Below, piece after piece: positions 1-8,861 of a stretch of 64,000 nucleotides of DNA (positions are counted from its first letter, which is position 1; every line of letters starts with the position of its first letter). The stretch is from Myxococcales bacterium. Its GTDB lineage: Bacteria > Myxococcota_A > Polyangia > Polyangiales > Ga0077539. The position numbers and the translations under genes were made by a program. The stretch covers positions 62,001 to 126,000 of the forward strand of contig JAEUKH010000041.1 of NCBI GenBank assembly GCA_016792845.1, read 5' to 3'. The notes under the pieces are model-generated. The model worked only from the letters and a program-made list of their open reading frames with translations, was not told the DNA's origin and did not search any database.

Positions 1-2
1 CC

Positions 3-593
3 GAGGCGGTGACGGGGCTTCGCGGTCGGAGCGACGTCAACGGCGACGGTCGCGGCGACCTCTGGTTTACCCTCGAACGTCAGCTGTTTTTCTTGCCCGG
101 TGGTGCCGACCCAGAGCGCACGCAGGCGCTGATGCTGCCGCTGCAAGCGGAGTTAGAGCGCACCACGACCTACGATTTCGACGCCGACGGATTCGCGGAT
201 CTCTTCCTGGCCGAGCGTGGCAGCTATCTTCGGGGCCGTCGCGAGCCCCCCTTTGAGCTCAGCCTCATCGATACGAGCGTGATCGACGCTGCGGTAGGCG
301 ACTTCAACGCCGACGGGCTTGTTGACTTCGCGACCCTCGCGACCAGCCCGATCCAAACGCGGGTGACGTTTCAGCTGTCGACCCCCGACGGTGTCTTCCG
401 CCCCTTTGTGGCCCCGCCGCTCGCGGGGCTATTGCGCTTTCCGTCGCTCGGGCACGGCGACCTCGGTGGCCCGGGCGGCGATGCGTTGCTCTTGCAGAGC
501 GCCGAAGGCGCGGTCGTCACCTACGCCCCGGGGCAACCACCTGCGTTTCGAGAGACCGTGATGCTGCCGCGAGACGCGGTGGTCGCGCGCTGA
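3..593 (+). CDS. FG-GAP/VCBS repeat protein, 5' end outside the window
   Basis: The reading frame is open to the left edge, so only the C-terminal part (about 196 residues) is visible. Three calcium-loop-like repeats of the FG-GAP/VCBS type can be read: DVNGDGRGDLWF, DFDADGFADLFL and DFNADGLVDFATL. These repeats form beta-propeller blades in secreted or surface proteins. There is no membrane segment in the visible part. The function cannot be stated more narrowly, because any catalytic or targeting domain would lie upstream. The next gene starts 163 bases later on the same strand, and no clear terminator is seen between them. Confidence 0.7.
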   Translation, partial: EAVTGLRGRSDVNGDGRGDLWFTLERQLFFLPGGADPERTQALMLPLQAELERTTTYDFDADGFADLFLAERGSYLRGRREPPFELSLIDTSVIDAAVGDFNADGLVDFATLATSPIQTRVTFQLSTPDGVFRPFVAPPLAGLLRFPSLGHGDLGGPGGDALLLQSAEGAVVTYAPGQPPAFRETVMLPRDAVVAR

Positions 594-756
594 GTGTGGC
601 GCAAGCGTCGCAGGCGATGCCCGCAGCGGCGCCCCTTCGACGTACCAATCTGCCGCGCGTCGCGCGAAGTTTGCACCGCCGGGGGGCGCTTCATCCGACG
701 CGCAGATCGCGACAAAAGACTTTCCCTCGGGCGGTGGGGTCGTGCGATAAAAGCGC

Positions 757-1749
757 GTGGGCACCTTCTCGCGTGATGTTCTGACACTCGCTGACCCGAT
801 CGCCGTGGCCGACGCGCTCGCTCAAAGCCTGCGCAACGCCGCGTCACAGACCCTGCGCCGGCGCGGCCTGGTGGTGGGCATCTCGGGGGGCATCGATTCG
901 GCCCTCTGCACGGCGCTCGCGGTTCGCGCCTTTGGGGCCTCGAAGGTGTTCGGGCTCTTTCTGCCCGAGCGCGTCTCGTCGAGCGAGTCGCTCACCTACG
1001 GGCGGCTCCTGGCCGAGAAGTTTGGCATCGAGACGGCGGTCGAAGACCTCGCCCCGGCGCTCACGGCCCTCGGGTGTTATGCGCGGCAAGACGAGGCGAT
1101 CCGCGAGGTCTTCCCGCTTTACGATTCGGCGACGTGGAAGTCGAAGATTGTCATCCCGAGCTTGCTCGAAGAGTCGCGCCTGAGCATCTCGCGGGTCACC
1201 GTCGAGCGGCCCGACGGCACCCAAGAGAGCGCCCCGCTGCCGCTCAAGGCGTACCTGAAGCTCGTCGCCGCCACGAACTTCAAGCAGCGCCTCCGCACCA
1301 CCCTCGAATACTACCACGCCGACCGGCTCAACTACGCCGTCGTGGGCACGCCCAACCGGCTCGAATACGACCAGGGCTTCTTCGTCAAGGGCGGCGACGG
1401 CCTCGCCGATGTGAAGCCCATCGCGCACCTCTACAAGACCCAGGTGTACGCCCTCGCCCGCGCCCTCGGCGTGCCCGACGAGATCTGCAACCGCGCGCCC
1501 ACCACCGACACGTTCTCGCTCCCGCAGGGGCAAGACGAGTTCTACTACGCGCTGCCGTACCCCGAGATGGATCTCTGCCTCTACGCGCACAACCACGGCG
1601 TGGCGGCGGCCGAGGTGGCCGCGGTGATGGGGGTCTCGGCCGACACCGTCGAGCGGGTGTTCAAAGACATCGACGCCAAGCGCAGGGCGACCCGGCCGCT
1701 GCATTTGACGGGCCTGCTCCTCGAAGCGGTGCCTGAGATTTCGAAGTAG
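757..1749 (+). CDS. nadE: NAD(+) synthase, ammonia-dependent type
   Basis: Converts nicotinic acid adenine dinucleotide to NAD with ATP and ammonia (last step of NAD synthesis, cytoplasm). The N-type ATP pyrophosphatase loop is at residues 43-50 (SGGIDSAL). Family motifs follow: GTPNRLEYDQGFFVKGGDG, then KPIAHLYKTQVYALA, and an APTTDTF segment. The 330 residues are longer than the classical 275-residue ammonia-dependent enzyme, and no glutaminase domain is present. The start is a GTG; a clear ribosome site is not seen. Only 27 bases separate it from the acyl ligase downstream, so it may be the first gene of that operon. This placement beside an exopolysaccharide-type ligase set is unusual and could mean a dedicated NAD supply or a related amide ligase. 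NadE is the best reading. Confidence 0.88.
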   Translation: MGTFSRDVLTLADPIAVADALAQSLRNAASQTLRRRGLVVGISGGIDSALCTALAVRAFGASKVFGLFLPERVSSSESLTYGRLLAEKFGIETAVEDLAPALTALGCYARQDEAIREVFPLYDSATWKSKIVIPSLLEESRLSISRVTVERPDGTQESAPLPLKAYLKLVAATNFKQRLRTTLEYYHADRLNYAVVGTPNRLEYDQGFFVKGGDGLADVKPIAHLYKTQVYALARALGVPDEICNRAPTTDTFSLPQGQDEFYYALPYPEMDLCLYAHNHGVAAAEVAAVMGVSADTVERVFKDIDAKRRATRPLHLTGLLLEAVPEISK

Positions 1750-1776
1750 TCCGGTCGTTACCCATCGGGGCAGTGT

Positions 1777-3378
1777 ATGACCCTCGGCTCACGGCGCCTC
1801 GTCGCAGAGTTTCTTGAAGCTTCGGCGTCGAAAGCGCCCGACAAGATCGCGCTGGTGGCGGGCGCCGAGCGACTCAGCTACGCCGACCTCGACGCGCGCG
1901 CCAATCGGCTCGCCCGCGCCTTGCGGGCCCGCGGCGTCACCCGCGGCGAGCGTGTGCTCATCCAGGGTGACAACCAGCTTGACACCGCGGTGGCGCTCTT
2001 CGCGACGCTCAAATGTGACGCGATCTTTTCGGTCGTCAACCCGCAGGTCAAGGCCGACAAGCTCGCCTACATGCTCGACGACGCGGGCGCGCGGGCGCTC
2101 ATCGCCGAGGCCAACGTCGCACCGACCTGGCTCGACGCGTACGCGCGGTGCGTCGCCAAGGGTGGCAGCGCGCTCCGCTCGGTGATGGTGCTCGGCACGC
2201 GCCCCGAGGCGGTCGCACGGGCCGTCGACGCGGGCCGTTCGGCGGGTCTGCCCGAGGTCGTGAGCCTCGACGCGGCCGCCGCAGAGCAAGAAGCCCGCGC
2301 CCTCGCGCGGCACGGCATCGACCTCGACACCGCGGCGATCATCTACACCTCGGGCTCGACCGGTGAGCCGAAGGGCGCGATGCTCTCGCACCGCAACGTC
2401 GACTTCGCCTCGTGGAGCGTCACCGCCTTGCTCGAAAACACCGCCGACGAGGTGATCCTCGGGGTGGTGCCGGTGAGCTTCAACTACGGTCTCTATCAGC
2501 TCTTGATGAGCGTGCGGTTGGGGGCGCGGCTGGTGCTCGAGCGCTCCTTCGCGTTCCCGGTTCAGATCCTCCAGCGATGCGCGGCCGAGGGGGTCACGGG
2601 CTTCCCCGGGGTGCCGACGATGTTCGCGACGCTCGGGGCCCTCGGCGAGGTGCCGGCGGCGCCGCTTGAGTCGGTGCGGTACGTCACGAGCACGGCGGCG
2701 TCGCTCCTGCCGAAGCACGTCGCGGCGGCGCGGCGGTGGTTTCCCGCGGCGAAGGTGTTTTCGATGTACGGGCTCACCGAGTGCAAGCGGGTGTCGTACC
2801 TTCCGCCCGCAGCGCTCGACGCGCGGGTCGACTCGGTGGGGGTGCCCATCCCCGGCACCGAGTTCTGGGTCGAGCGGCCCGACGGCGGCCGCGCGGGGCC
2901 CGACGAGGCGGGCGAGCTGGTGGTGCGGGGCGCCCACATCATGCAGGGCTATTGGGGCAAACCCGAGCTGACCGCGAAGTTTCTCAGGCCCGGGCCGACG
3001 CCGGGCGAGCGGGTCTTCTACACCGGCGACCTCTGCCGCATCGACGCCGAGGGGTACCTGTATTTCATCGCGCGCCTCGACGAGGTGATCAAGACCCGCG
3101 GCGAGAAGGTGGCGCCGCGCGAGGTCGAGGCCGCGCTCGAGCGCATCGAGGGCGTGCGCGAGTGCGCCGTGATCGGCGTCGAAGACGAGCTCCTCGGCAC
3201 CGCGGTGAAGGCCTTCTTGGTGCTCACCGACGAGGCCAAGGGGCGCTACACCGCCCGAGACGTTCAGCTGAAGGCCGGGGCCATGCTCGAGAACTACATG
3301 GTGCCCAAGCACATCGCGTTCGTCGACGCCCTGCCCAAGACCGAGATGGGCAAGATCGTCAAAAAGACCTTGAAATAG
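1777..3378 (+). CDS. AMP-forming acyl-CoA/acyl-ACP ligase, exosortase-A-associated type
   Basis: ANL-superfamily adenylating enzyme of 533 residues. The P-loop-like A3 motif YTSGSTGEPKG lies near residue 190, YGLTE near 331, YTGDL near 414, and the C-terminal catalytic lysine motif PKTEMGKIVKK near 521. It should activate a carboxylic acid as acyl-adenylate and load it on the carrier protein encoded 32 bases downstream (inference from adjacency). The combination ligase, small ACP and two hydrolase-fold proteins matches the accessory genes of XrtA exopolysaccharide loci (family knowledge, TIGR03098-like). No exosortase is in this window. The substrate cannot be read from the sequence. Confidence 0.85.
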   Translation: MTLGSRRLVAEFLEASASKAPDKIALVAGAERLSYADLDARANRLARALRARGVTRGERVLIQGDNQLDTAVALFATLKCDAIFSVVNPQVKADKLAYMLDDAGARALIAEANVAPTWLDAYARCVAKGGSALRSVMVLGTRPEAVARAVDAGRSAGLPEVVSLDAAAAEQEARALARHGIDLDTAAIIYTSGSTGEPKGAMLSHRNVDFASWSVTALLENTADEVILGVVPVSFNYGLYQLLMSVRLGARLVLERSFAFPVQILQRCAAEGVTGFPGVPTMFATLGALGEVPAAPLESVRYVTSTAASLLPKHVAAARRWFPAAKVFSMYGLTECKRVSYLPPAALDARVDSVGVPIPGTEFWVERPDGGRAGPDEAGELVVRGAHIMQGYWGKPELTAKFLRPGPTPGERVFYTGDLCRIDAEGYLYFIARLDEVIKTRGEKVAPREVEAALERIEGVRECAVIGVEDELLGTAVKAFLVLTDEAKGRYTARDVQLKAGAMLENYMVPKHIAFVDALPKTEMGKIVKKTLK

Positions 3379-3410
3379 CGACACTTCTATCTACACAACG
3401 AGCCGCCACG

Positions 3411-3656
3411 ATGAGCACCCAGACAGACGCCGTTCGCGCATACATCCTCTCAAACTTCCCCGTCGCAGACCCGAGCTCGGTGGCCGACGACGCCTCGCTG
3501 ATGGAGCTCGGGATCGTCGACTCGACGGGCCTGCTCGAAGTGTTCGAGTGGCTCAAAGACGAGTACAGCATCGAAGTCGCCGACGCTGACATGGTGCCCG
3601 AGAACTTCGACTCCATCGCGCGCATCGCGGCCTACATCGCGCGCAAGACCGGCTGA
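3411..3656 (+). CDS. Acyl carrier protein, XrtA-type
   Basis: An 81-residue acidic helical protein with the phosphopantetheine attachment motif GIVDSTGLLE; Ser38 follows Asp37. The length is normal for a discrete ACP. It lies between the AMP ligase and the hydrolase pair, spaced 32 and 11 bases, so it is probably co-transcribed and loaded by the upstream ligase. It is not the fatty-acid AcpP, since no fab genes are nearby and the DSL motif is changed to DST. The start ATG is the first in frame after the ligase and gives the usual short N-terminal helix. Confidence 0.85.
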   Translation: MSTQTDAVRAYILSNFPVADPSSVADDASLMELGIVDSTGLLEVFEWLKDEYSIEVADADMVPENFDSIARIAAYIARKTG

Positions 3657-3667
3657 GCGACGTGGCC

Positions 3668-4507
3668 ATGCGCCCTCCGAAGCTCGCCCTCGGAGACTTC
3701 TTCGAGGGCCCCGCAGGCCCGCTCTTTGGGGTCGCCGATGACCCGCCCGAGGGGTTCGAAGGCGCCCCCGTGGGCGTCGTCACCGTGGCCCCCTTCATGG
3801 AAGAGCGGCAAGACACCCACGAGCTCTACCGCGCGCTCGGGCGTCACCTCGCGGGCCGCGGTGTGCCGACCTTTCGCTTCGACCTCCGCGGCACCGGCGA
3901 CGCCCACGGCGCGTGGGACGAGGCCACCGTCGAAGGCTGGCTCGACGACATCGCCCGCGCCGTGAGCCTCCATCGCGAGCGCACCGGCGTGCGAGAGATC
4001 GCGCTCTTGGGGCTGCGCTTCGGGGCCCTCCTCGCGGCCGCCGCGGCGACCCGGGTCGGGGCCGCGCGGCTCGCCCTCGTGCAGCCCGTGCTGAAGGGTT
4101 CGGCTTATCTGATGGACGTGCTCCGCGCACACCTGGCCGCTGAAATGGTGCTCCACAAGCGCGCCGGGGTCACCCGCGAGGCCCTGGTCGAGACCCTCCA
4201 GAGCGGCCGCGCGGTGAACCTCTTCGGCTACCGCTTGACCCCCGCGCAGTACCGCGGGATTCAGCCCCTCGACCTCGCGGCGGCGCTCGACGGCTTCGAC
4301 GGTCAGAGCCTCGTGGTCGACGTCGTGCGCACCGAGCAGGCCCGCGGGAGCAAAGAGCTCGAGGCCCTCAAGGCCCACCCGAGCGGGCGGGTCACCGTGG
4401 CCCGCGCCGTCGAGGCCCAGACGCTCTATGTCGAGGGCAAATTGCGTAACGTTCAGAGCGAGAACCTCGCGCGCTTGCTCGACACCTTCTTCGGGGTCAC
4501 CTCATGA
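3668..4507 (+). CDS. Alpha/beta-hydrolase-fold protein, exosortase-A hydrolase 2-like, lacking the nucleophile
   Basis: About 279 residues with an alpha/beta-hydrolase core: the strand-turn PTFRFDLRGTGDA and the position of the nucleophile elbow, which reads GLRFG near residue 117. The serine or cysteine is replaced by arginine, so ordinary hydrolase chemistry is not expected. My recollection of the XrtA-associated hydrolase 2 family is that it carries a similar GLRLG motif, so this is probably a family trait and not decay. The start may be GTG at 3662 or the ATG chosen here. Its stop overlaps the ATG of the next hydrolase (ATGA), indicating translational coupling. It may bind the acyl-ACP product; this is inference. 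Confidence 0.75.
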   Translation: MRPPKLALGDFFEGPAGPLFGVADDPPEGFEGAPVGVVTVAPFMEERQDTHELYRALGRHLAGRGVPTFRFDLRGTGDAHGAWDEATVEGWLDDIARAVSLHRERTGVREIALLGLRFGALLAAAAATRVGAARLALVQPVLKGSAYLMDVLRAHLAAEMVLHKRAGVTREALVETLQSGRAVNLFGYRLTPAQYRGIQPLDLAAALDGFDGQSLVVDVVRTEQARGSKELEALKAHPSGRVTVARAVEAQTLYVEGKLRNVQSENLARLLDTFFGVTS

Positions 4508-5637
4508 TGCGAGAGCGCGCGGTTCACTTTGAGAACGGTCGCGGCGAGCCGCTCACGGGGGTGCTCCACGCCCCCGACGAGTCGGCCCCGGCGGCCACCC
4601 ACGGGGTGGTGTGGCTCTCGGCCGGGCAGAAGATCCGCCAAGGCGCCTGGCGCATGAACGTCGAGATCGCGCGGAGCCTCGCAGCCCGCGGCGTGCCCGT
4701 TCTTCGCTTCGACTTTTCGGGCATCGGCGACAGCGGCGGCGACCACCGTCACGGCGACGCCGTGATGGACTTCTACGGCTTCATTCAGAGCGGCGGATAC
4801 GCCGACGAGGCGGTGCTCGGCGCGCGGCTCCTGCAAGAGCAGACGGGGGTCGAGCGGGTGGTCTTCGGCGGGCTCTGCGGCGGCGCCATCACGGGCCTCT
4901 TCGCGGCCTCGCGGCTCAAGGGCGTCGTGGCGGGGCATTGCCTCATCGACCTGCCGGTCACCATCTCGTCGTCGGCCCGGCAGCGCTACCTTGAGACCCA
5001 CGCCGACGAGCTCCTGCGGGCGCGCCCCGGCGAGACCGACACGGTGCTGATGCTGTACCTGAAGAAGCTCGCCGACCTCGAAGCGTGGCGACGCCTCTTT
5101 CGCGGCGAGAGCGACTACAAGCTCATCAAAGAGATGGCCCGCATCAAGTCTCGCACCTTCGCTGAGCGGCTCCTCGCGCAGAGCCCGGCGGCGCTCAAGG
5201 GGCCGCTCGAAGCGGTGATCGCGCGGGTGGCGCCGGCGCCCCCGACGGCGGGCGGGGTTGACGGAGCTCCCTCGGCGGCGACGATCACCGGCGCAGACGT
5301 CGGCGTCGACCCGAGCGTCGCCGCGGCGATGCAAGCGAGCGGCGAGGTGAAGAACCAGCAGGTCGCGGCGATCTTCGCCGAGGCCCTCGCCGCCGGGCAG
5401 ACCGTGCGCTTTCTCAACAGCTCGGCCTATCACCCGACCTTCATGGGCTACTTCGGCCTCGGGCTCTTCGGCGAGCACTTCGACGCGGCCGGGTGGGCGA
5501 AGCGGGGCGTCAAGCTGAGCGTCGCCGAAGACACCAACCACATCTTCTCGATCGATTCGGCGCAAGCCGCGCTCTTCGACGCCGTCGACGAGAGCCTCGT
5601 CATGGCGGGGGTGCGCCTGCCGCCGCGGGCGCGCTGA
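4504..5637 (+). CDS. Alpha/beta-hydrolase-fold protein, exosortase-A hydrolase 1-like, Cys nucleophile
   Basis: A 377-residue hydrolase-fold protein. The nucleophile elbow is GGLCGG with Cys125; FDFSGIGDSGG is the preceding turn, and a C-terminal NHIF supplies the probable catalytic His. A cysteine nucleophile suggests acyl transfer or thioesterase chemistry on the ACP-bound group made by the ligase upstream (inference). The insert between roughly residues 240 and 285 is Ala/Pro/Gly-rich and probably disordered. It overlaps the preceding gene by four bases. Nothing on this strand follows for 53 bases, then a lipoprotein gene begins, so this is likely the last gene of the coupled set. Confidence 0.75.
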   Translation: MMRERAVHFENGRGEPLTGVLHAPDESAPAATHGVVWLSAGQKIRQGAWRMNVEIARSLAARGVPVLRFDFSGIGDSGGDHRHGDAVMDFYGFIQSGGYADEAVLGARLLQEQTGVERVVFGGLCGGAITGLFAASRLKGVVAGHCLIDLPVTISSSARQRYLETHADELLRARPGETDTVLMLYLKKLADLEAWRRLFRGESDYKLIKEMARIKSRTFAERLLAQSPAALKGPLEAVIARVAPAPPTAGGVDGAPSAATITGADVGVDPSVAAAMQASGEVKNQQVAAIFAEALAAGQTVRFLNSSAYHPTFMGYFGLGLFGEHFDAAGWAKRGVKLSVAEDTNHIFSIDSAQAALFDAVDESLVMAGVRLPPRAR

Positions 5638-5690
5638 ACCGCACGATCAGCCCTCGACGCGGTGACCTCGGCCCGATAGGCTTTCGGGTG

Positions 5691-7499
5691 ATGATGCCGC
5701 GCGTGTCACCCACTCTCTTTCGAAGCTTGTTCTTGCCGGGCCTCGTGGCCTCGGCGCTCGCGGGGTGTCCGACCCGCGGCTCACTCGCGCCGCTCGGCGA
5801 AGACGCGGGGCCCGAACCGCGCGAAGACGCGACGGTGACGCCGCAAGACAACGGCCCCCCGCCCGACCTCGGCTTTAGCCCCGACGGGGCGGTGATTCTG
5901 CCCGACATCCCCGACACCGGCCCGACCCCCGACACGGGCAACGTGACCGACACGGGCAACCCCGTCGATGCGGGGCCCGCCCGGCCTGCCTGTCGGCCCA
6001 TCACGGCAGCGGCCCGCGCCGAGCCTTGCGCGGGCAACCCCAGCTGCGGCCTGCCGAGCCGCGCCACCGTTCAAATCACGGGTAACACCGCGGCCCTCGA
6101 AGAGTACCAGGTGCAAGTGACCCTGCCCTCGACGGTGCTGAGCGCCGTCGGGTCGAGCTGCGACCGCATGGTGTTTCGCACCAGCGACAACGCCTGGGCG
6201 CCGCACTTTGTCACCGACTGCGCGATGGGCAAGGTGTGGGTGCGGGTGCCACGCATGATGGCCAACGCTACCACCACGCTGACCCTGCACTACGGCGGCT
6301 CGACCGCGATGGCCGCCCCGCAGAGCTACGACGACACCTTCGACCGCGTACCGACCCGCGCGAGCAACGTCATCGGCGCCTACACCTTCGACGAAGCGAC
6401 CGGCGACCGCACCTGCCCCACCGTCGGCACCACGCCCTTCGACGCCTTCGTGTTCAACGAGCACTACAGCCCGAGCCTCCGCCCGAAGGAGTTTGCGTCG
6501 GGCGCCACGGTGCCCGCCCTCTGGTCGACCGAGGCCCCCAATCACCCCCTCGCGCCGAACAACGCCAACGCGCGCTTTCGCCGTAGCCAGAGCAGCCTCT
6601 CGTTCGGCACCGCGCGCCGCGCGACGGTCGAGGGCATGCTCACCGACTGGGCTCCGATCAACTGGCGCTCGCTCACCCCCGAGCCCTTCAGCATGGCGCG
6701 CACGCAGCTCACCGTAGGCATCTGGGCGCGGCCGACGACGCCGGCTTCGAGCAACGTCAACACCGAGTTCTCGACGGTGGTGTGCTTCGGCATGCCCGAC
6801 CTCGCCGCCCGCTCGGCGTTCTGGCGCCTTCCCGCCACCGACCCGCGCATGATCGACAACTCGATCTTCAACCCCTGGGCCATCTTCTTTCGCGGCGACG
6901 GCCCCGACAACACGCTCTTTCAAGGCAACACCTGCGTCGAGCCCTGCACCGACGTCATCAACTACGCGCACATCACCACCACCAACGTGCTGACCCGCGC
7001 GGCCTACGTCGACCGCTGGCACTTCATGGCCTTCACCTTCGACAGCACCACCCGCCCCACCACCACCCGCCGCAGCTACTACGACGAGCGGGTGTTCAGC
7101 TATCCGGCCGACCTCGAGCTCTTTCCGCAGACGCGGTTCTACTGCCCCAACCCGCTGAGCTTCGCCCGCTGCAACCCCGACACCGAGCGCGGCGAGCGCA
7201 TCGACTGCCCCGGCACGATGATGAACATCCCCGGCGCCGGGCCCAACGGCTGCGCGCCGCTCTGCCCCGACGGCCACGGGCCGTGCATCAACCCGCCCGA
7301 GGCGCCGATCATGTACCCGCCCGCCCCCGTGGTGATCGGCGCCGACTTCAACGACGGCAACGCAGAGCTCGGCTTCGCCGGGCAGATCGACGACTTCTTC
7401 ATCATGAACCGCGCCGTCTCGCCCGACGAGATGCGCGCCTACCGCGAGCGACGGCAATACAGCGCCGACGAGAGCCGCCTGCGCGTCACCGTGCAGTGA
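5691..7499 (+). CDS. Lipoprotein with DUF2341 and LamG-like domains
   Basis: A 602-residue lipoprotein. The lipobox ASALAGC gives Cys26 and is followed by an Asp/Pro/Thr-rich linker with PDTG and DTGN repeats, as in other surface lipoproteins of this window. Residues about 115-200 resemble DUF2341 (VQITGNTAALEEYQVQVTL and a LHYGG strand). The remainder resembles a concanavalin/LamG jelly roll that ends in FAGQIDDFFIMNRAVSPDE, the typical LamG closing strand. It has many paired cysteines. A role in surface binding of glycans is likely but not shown. Its 3' end overlaps the convergent DUF4105 gene by 14 bases. Confidence 0.72.
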   Translation: MMPRVSPTLFRSLFLPGLVASALAGCPTRGSLAPLGEDAGPEPREDATVTPQDNGPPPDLGFSPDGAVILPDIPDTGPTPDTGNVTDTGNPVDAGPARPACRPITAAARAEPCAGNPSCGLPSRATVQITGNTAALEEYQVQVTLPSTVLSAVGSSCDRMVFRTSDNAWAPHFVTDCAMGKVWVRVPRMMANATTTLTLHYGGSTAMAAPQSYDDTFDRVPTRASNVIGAYTFDEATGDRTCPTVGTTPFDAFVFNEHYSPSLRPKEFASGATVPALWSTEAPNHPLAPNNANARFRRSQSSLSFGTARRATVEGMLTDWAPINWRSLTPEPFSMARTQLTVGIWARPTTPASSNVNTEFSTVVCFGMPDLAARSAFWRLPATDPRMIDNSIFNPWAIFFRGDGPDNTLFQGNTCVEPCTDVINYAHITTTNVLTRAAYVDRWHFMAFTFDSTTRPTTTRRSYYDERVFSYPADLELFPQTRFYCPNPLSFARCNPDTERGERIDCPGTMMNIPGAGPNGCAPLCPDGHGPCINPPEAPIMYPPAPVVIGADFNDGNAELGFAGQIDDFFIMNRAVSPDEMRAYRERRQYSADESRLRVTVQ

Positions 7500-8619
7500 G
7501 CCGCGCCCCGACCCACACCGCCGCCACGCACGCCCACAGCCCCCAGAGCGGCTGAATCAGCACGCCGCACGCCATCAACACCGCCGCCGCCCCGAGCCCC
7601 GCCAGGCGAAGGGTGCCGTAACGGGCCCGCCCGCGAGCCCCGAACCAGGGCGCCGCGAGGTCGCTCGGCCACAAGAGAAGCAACGCCTCGTTGAGGTGAA
7701 GCTCAGGCAAGGCGCACACCCCCGCGAAGGCCCACAACAGCGTCGAGAAGGCGCCCAGGAGCCCCAACAGCGCCGCCGAAGGCCATCGACGGAGCGATCT
7801 TCGGGCGAGGGCTGAGAGGGCCCCTGCGAGGGCTGCCAGCGCGAGCCAGACGAAACGGGCGCGGGCGGGCGAGGCCGCCTCGGTGGGGCGTTGGCGGCGC
7901 CACACCCGCTCGGGAGGCGCCGCGAGCGAAGACGCCACCGCGGCGCGAAACACCCGCGGGAGGAACAAATGCTCCCGCAGGGTCATGGGCCGGTCGAGGC
8001 GGCGCCCGAGGAGCAAATCGCTCGCCACGAGGAGCGGCAGGCTCGTCGCGAGGCCCTCGCGGGTCTCGTCGCGCCAGGTGCGCGCGGGGCCGGGTTCGCG
8101 CGCACCCGAGAGCGCGCCGCGGGTCACCGCGTCGAGGTGGTCGCGGATGCGCGTGGTGCAGTTGTCGCGATAATGGTGGTAGATGAACTCGCGGCGCTCG
8201 GGGGTCGCGTCGGCGTCGAGGCGCGCGACGAGGGCCCGGGCGGCCGCGGGGTCGAGGCGTAGCGTCTGCGCGTCGAGGTCGCGGTCTTCGCCGGGGCCGT
8301 AGCGCTGCACCATCAGGGGCTCTGCGGTCACCGAGACCCAGAAGCGCCCGCGGCCCCGCAAGATCGACCAGGTCAGCGGCGCGGGGGTGCTGAAGTCGGC
8401 GGTGCCGTAGTTGAAGCAGCGCCCCTCGGGCGTGAGCGCGTCGCGCACGCAGATCGCCGCGTGGCCGAAGCGAGAGAACACGTCGTCGCCGGGCCCCATG
8501 GTGTAGAGCACCACCGTGGGGTCTGCGTGCGCCGCCGGCGCGGCCGCGATGCAAGCCGCCGCGAGGGCCGCGGTCAGCGCACGCCGGGAGAGCGCCAGCG
8601 GTTGATGCGTCGCGGCCAT
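7486..8619 (-). CDS. DUF4105-type exported membrane protein
   Basis: A 377-residue protein with an N-terminal signal peptide (ending AAPAAHA) followed by a DUF4105-like globular part. That part has RFGHAAICV, GRCFNYGTADF and a conserved YRDNCTTRIRDHLD segment, whose Cys and His resemble an NlpC/P60-like active site. The last 120 residues hold about four hydrophobic segments. DUF4105 proteins sit in the envelope of many Gram-negative bacteria and have no firm function. The gene overlaps the upstream small gene by 46 bases, so the true start may be slightly later, although no better start with an intact signal peptide is visible. Confidence 0.7.
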   Translation of the reverse strand: MAATHQPLALSRRALTAALAAACIAAAPAAHADPTVVLYTMGPGDDVFSRFGHAAICVRDALTPEGRCFNYGTADFSTPAPLTWSILRGRGRFWVSVTAEPLMVQRYGPGEDRDLDAQTLRLDPAAARALVARLDADATPERREFIYHHYRDNCTTRIRDHLDAVTRGALSGAREPGPARTWRDETREGLATSLPLLVASDLLLGRRLDRPMTLREHLFLPRVFRAAVASSLAAPPERVWRRQRPTEAASPARARFVWLALAALAGALSALARRSLRRWPSAALLGLLGAFSTLLWAFAGVCALPELHLNEALLLLWPSDLAAPWFGARGRARYGTLRLAGLGAAAVLMACGVLIQPLWGLWACVAAVWVGARLTAR

Positions 8620-8861
8620 GGCTCGTCAACGCCGCGACGGGCGATGGTCTTTCCGAGGGCGATGAGCTGCGCGCTGTGGGCTGCGTCGAGGGGGTCGCCC
8701 TCGGCCGCGTCGTGGGTCACGCCCTCGGCGCGCACCTTCGCGGTCACCGTCGAGACCCGCGCGTCGACGCGCACCGTGACGCGGTACTCGGCCGCGTCGC
8801 CCTCGTCTCTCACGAGCTCAAACTCGTAGCGCACACCGTGCGTTGGCTGAACCGGATGCAT
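8574..8861 (-). CDS. Small conserved-looking protein coupled to pyrC
   Basis: Encodes 95 residues with beta-strand-like alternation (YEFELVRDEGDAAEYRVTV) and no signal or membrane segment. Its ATG overlaps the pyrC stop codon in a TGATG arrangement, which is the main evidence that it is real. Its end runs 46 bases into the next gene. I do not recognise the family. The coupling suggests it is made in proportion to dihydroorotase, but this need not mean a role in pyrimidine synthesis. Confidence 0.6.
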   Translation of the reverse strand: MHPVQPTHGVRYEFELVRDEGDAAEYRVTVRVDARVSTVTAKVRAEGVTHDAAEGDPLDAAHSAQLIALGKTIARRGVDEPWPRRINRWRSPGVR

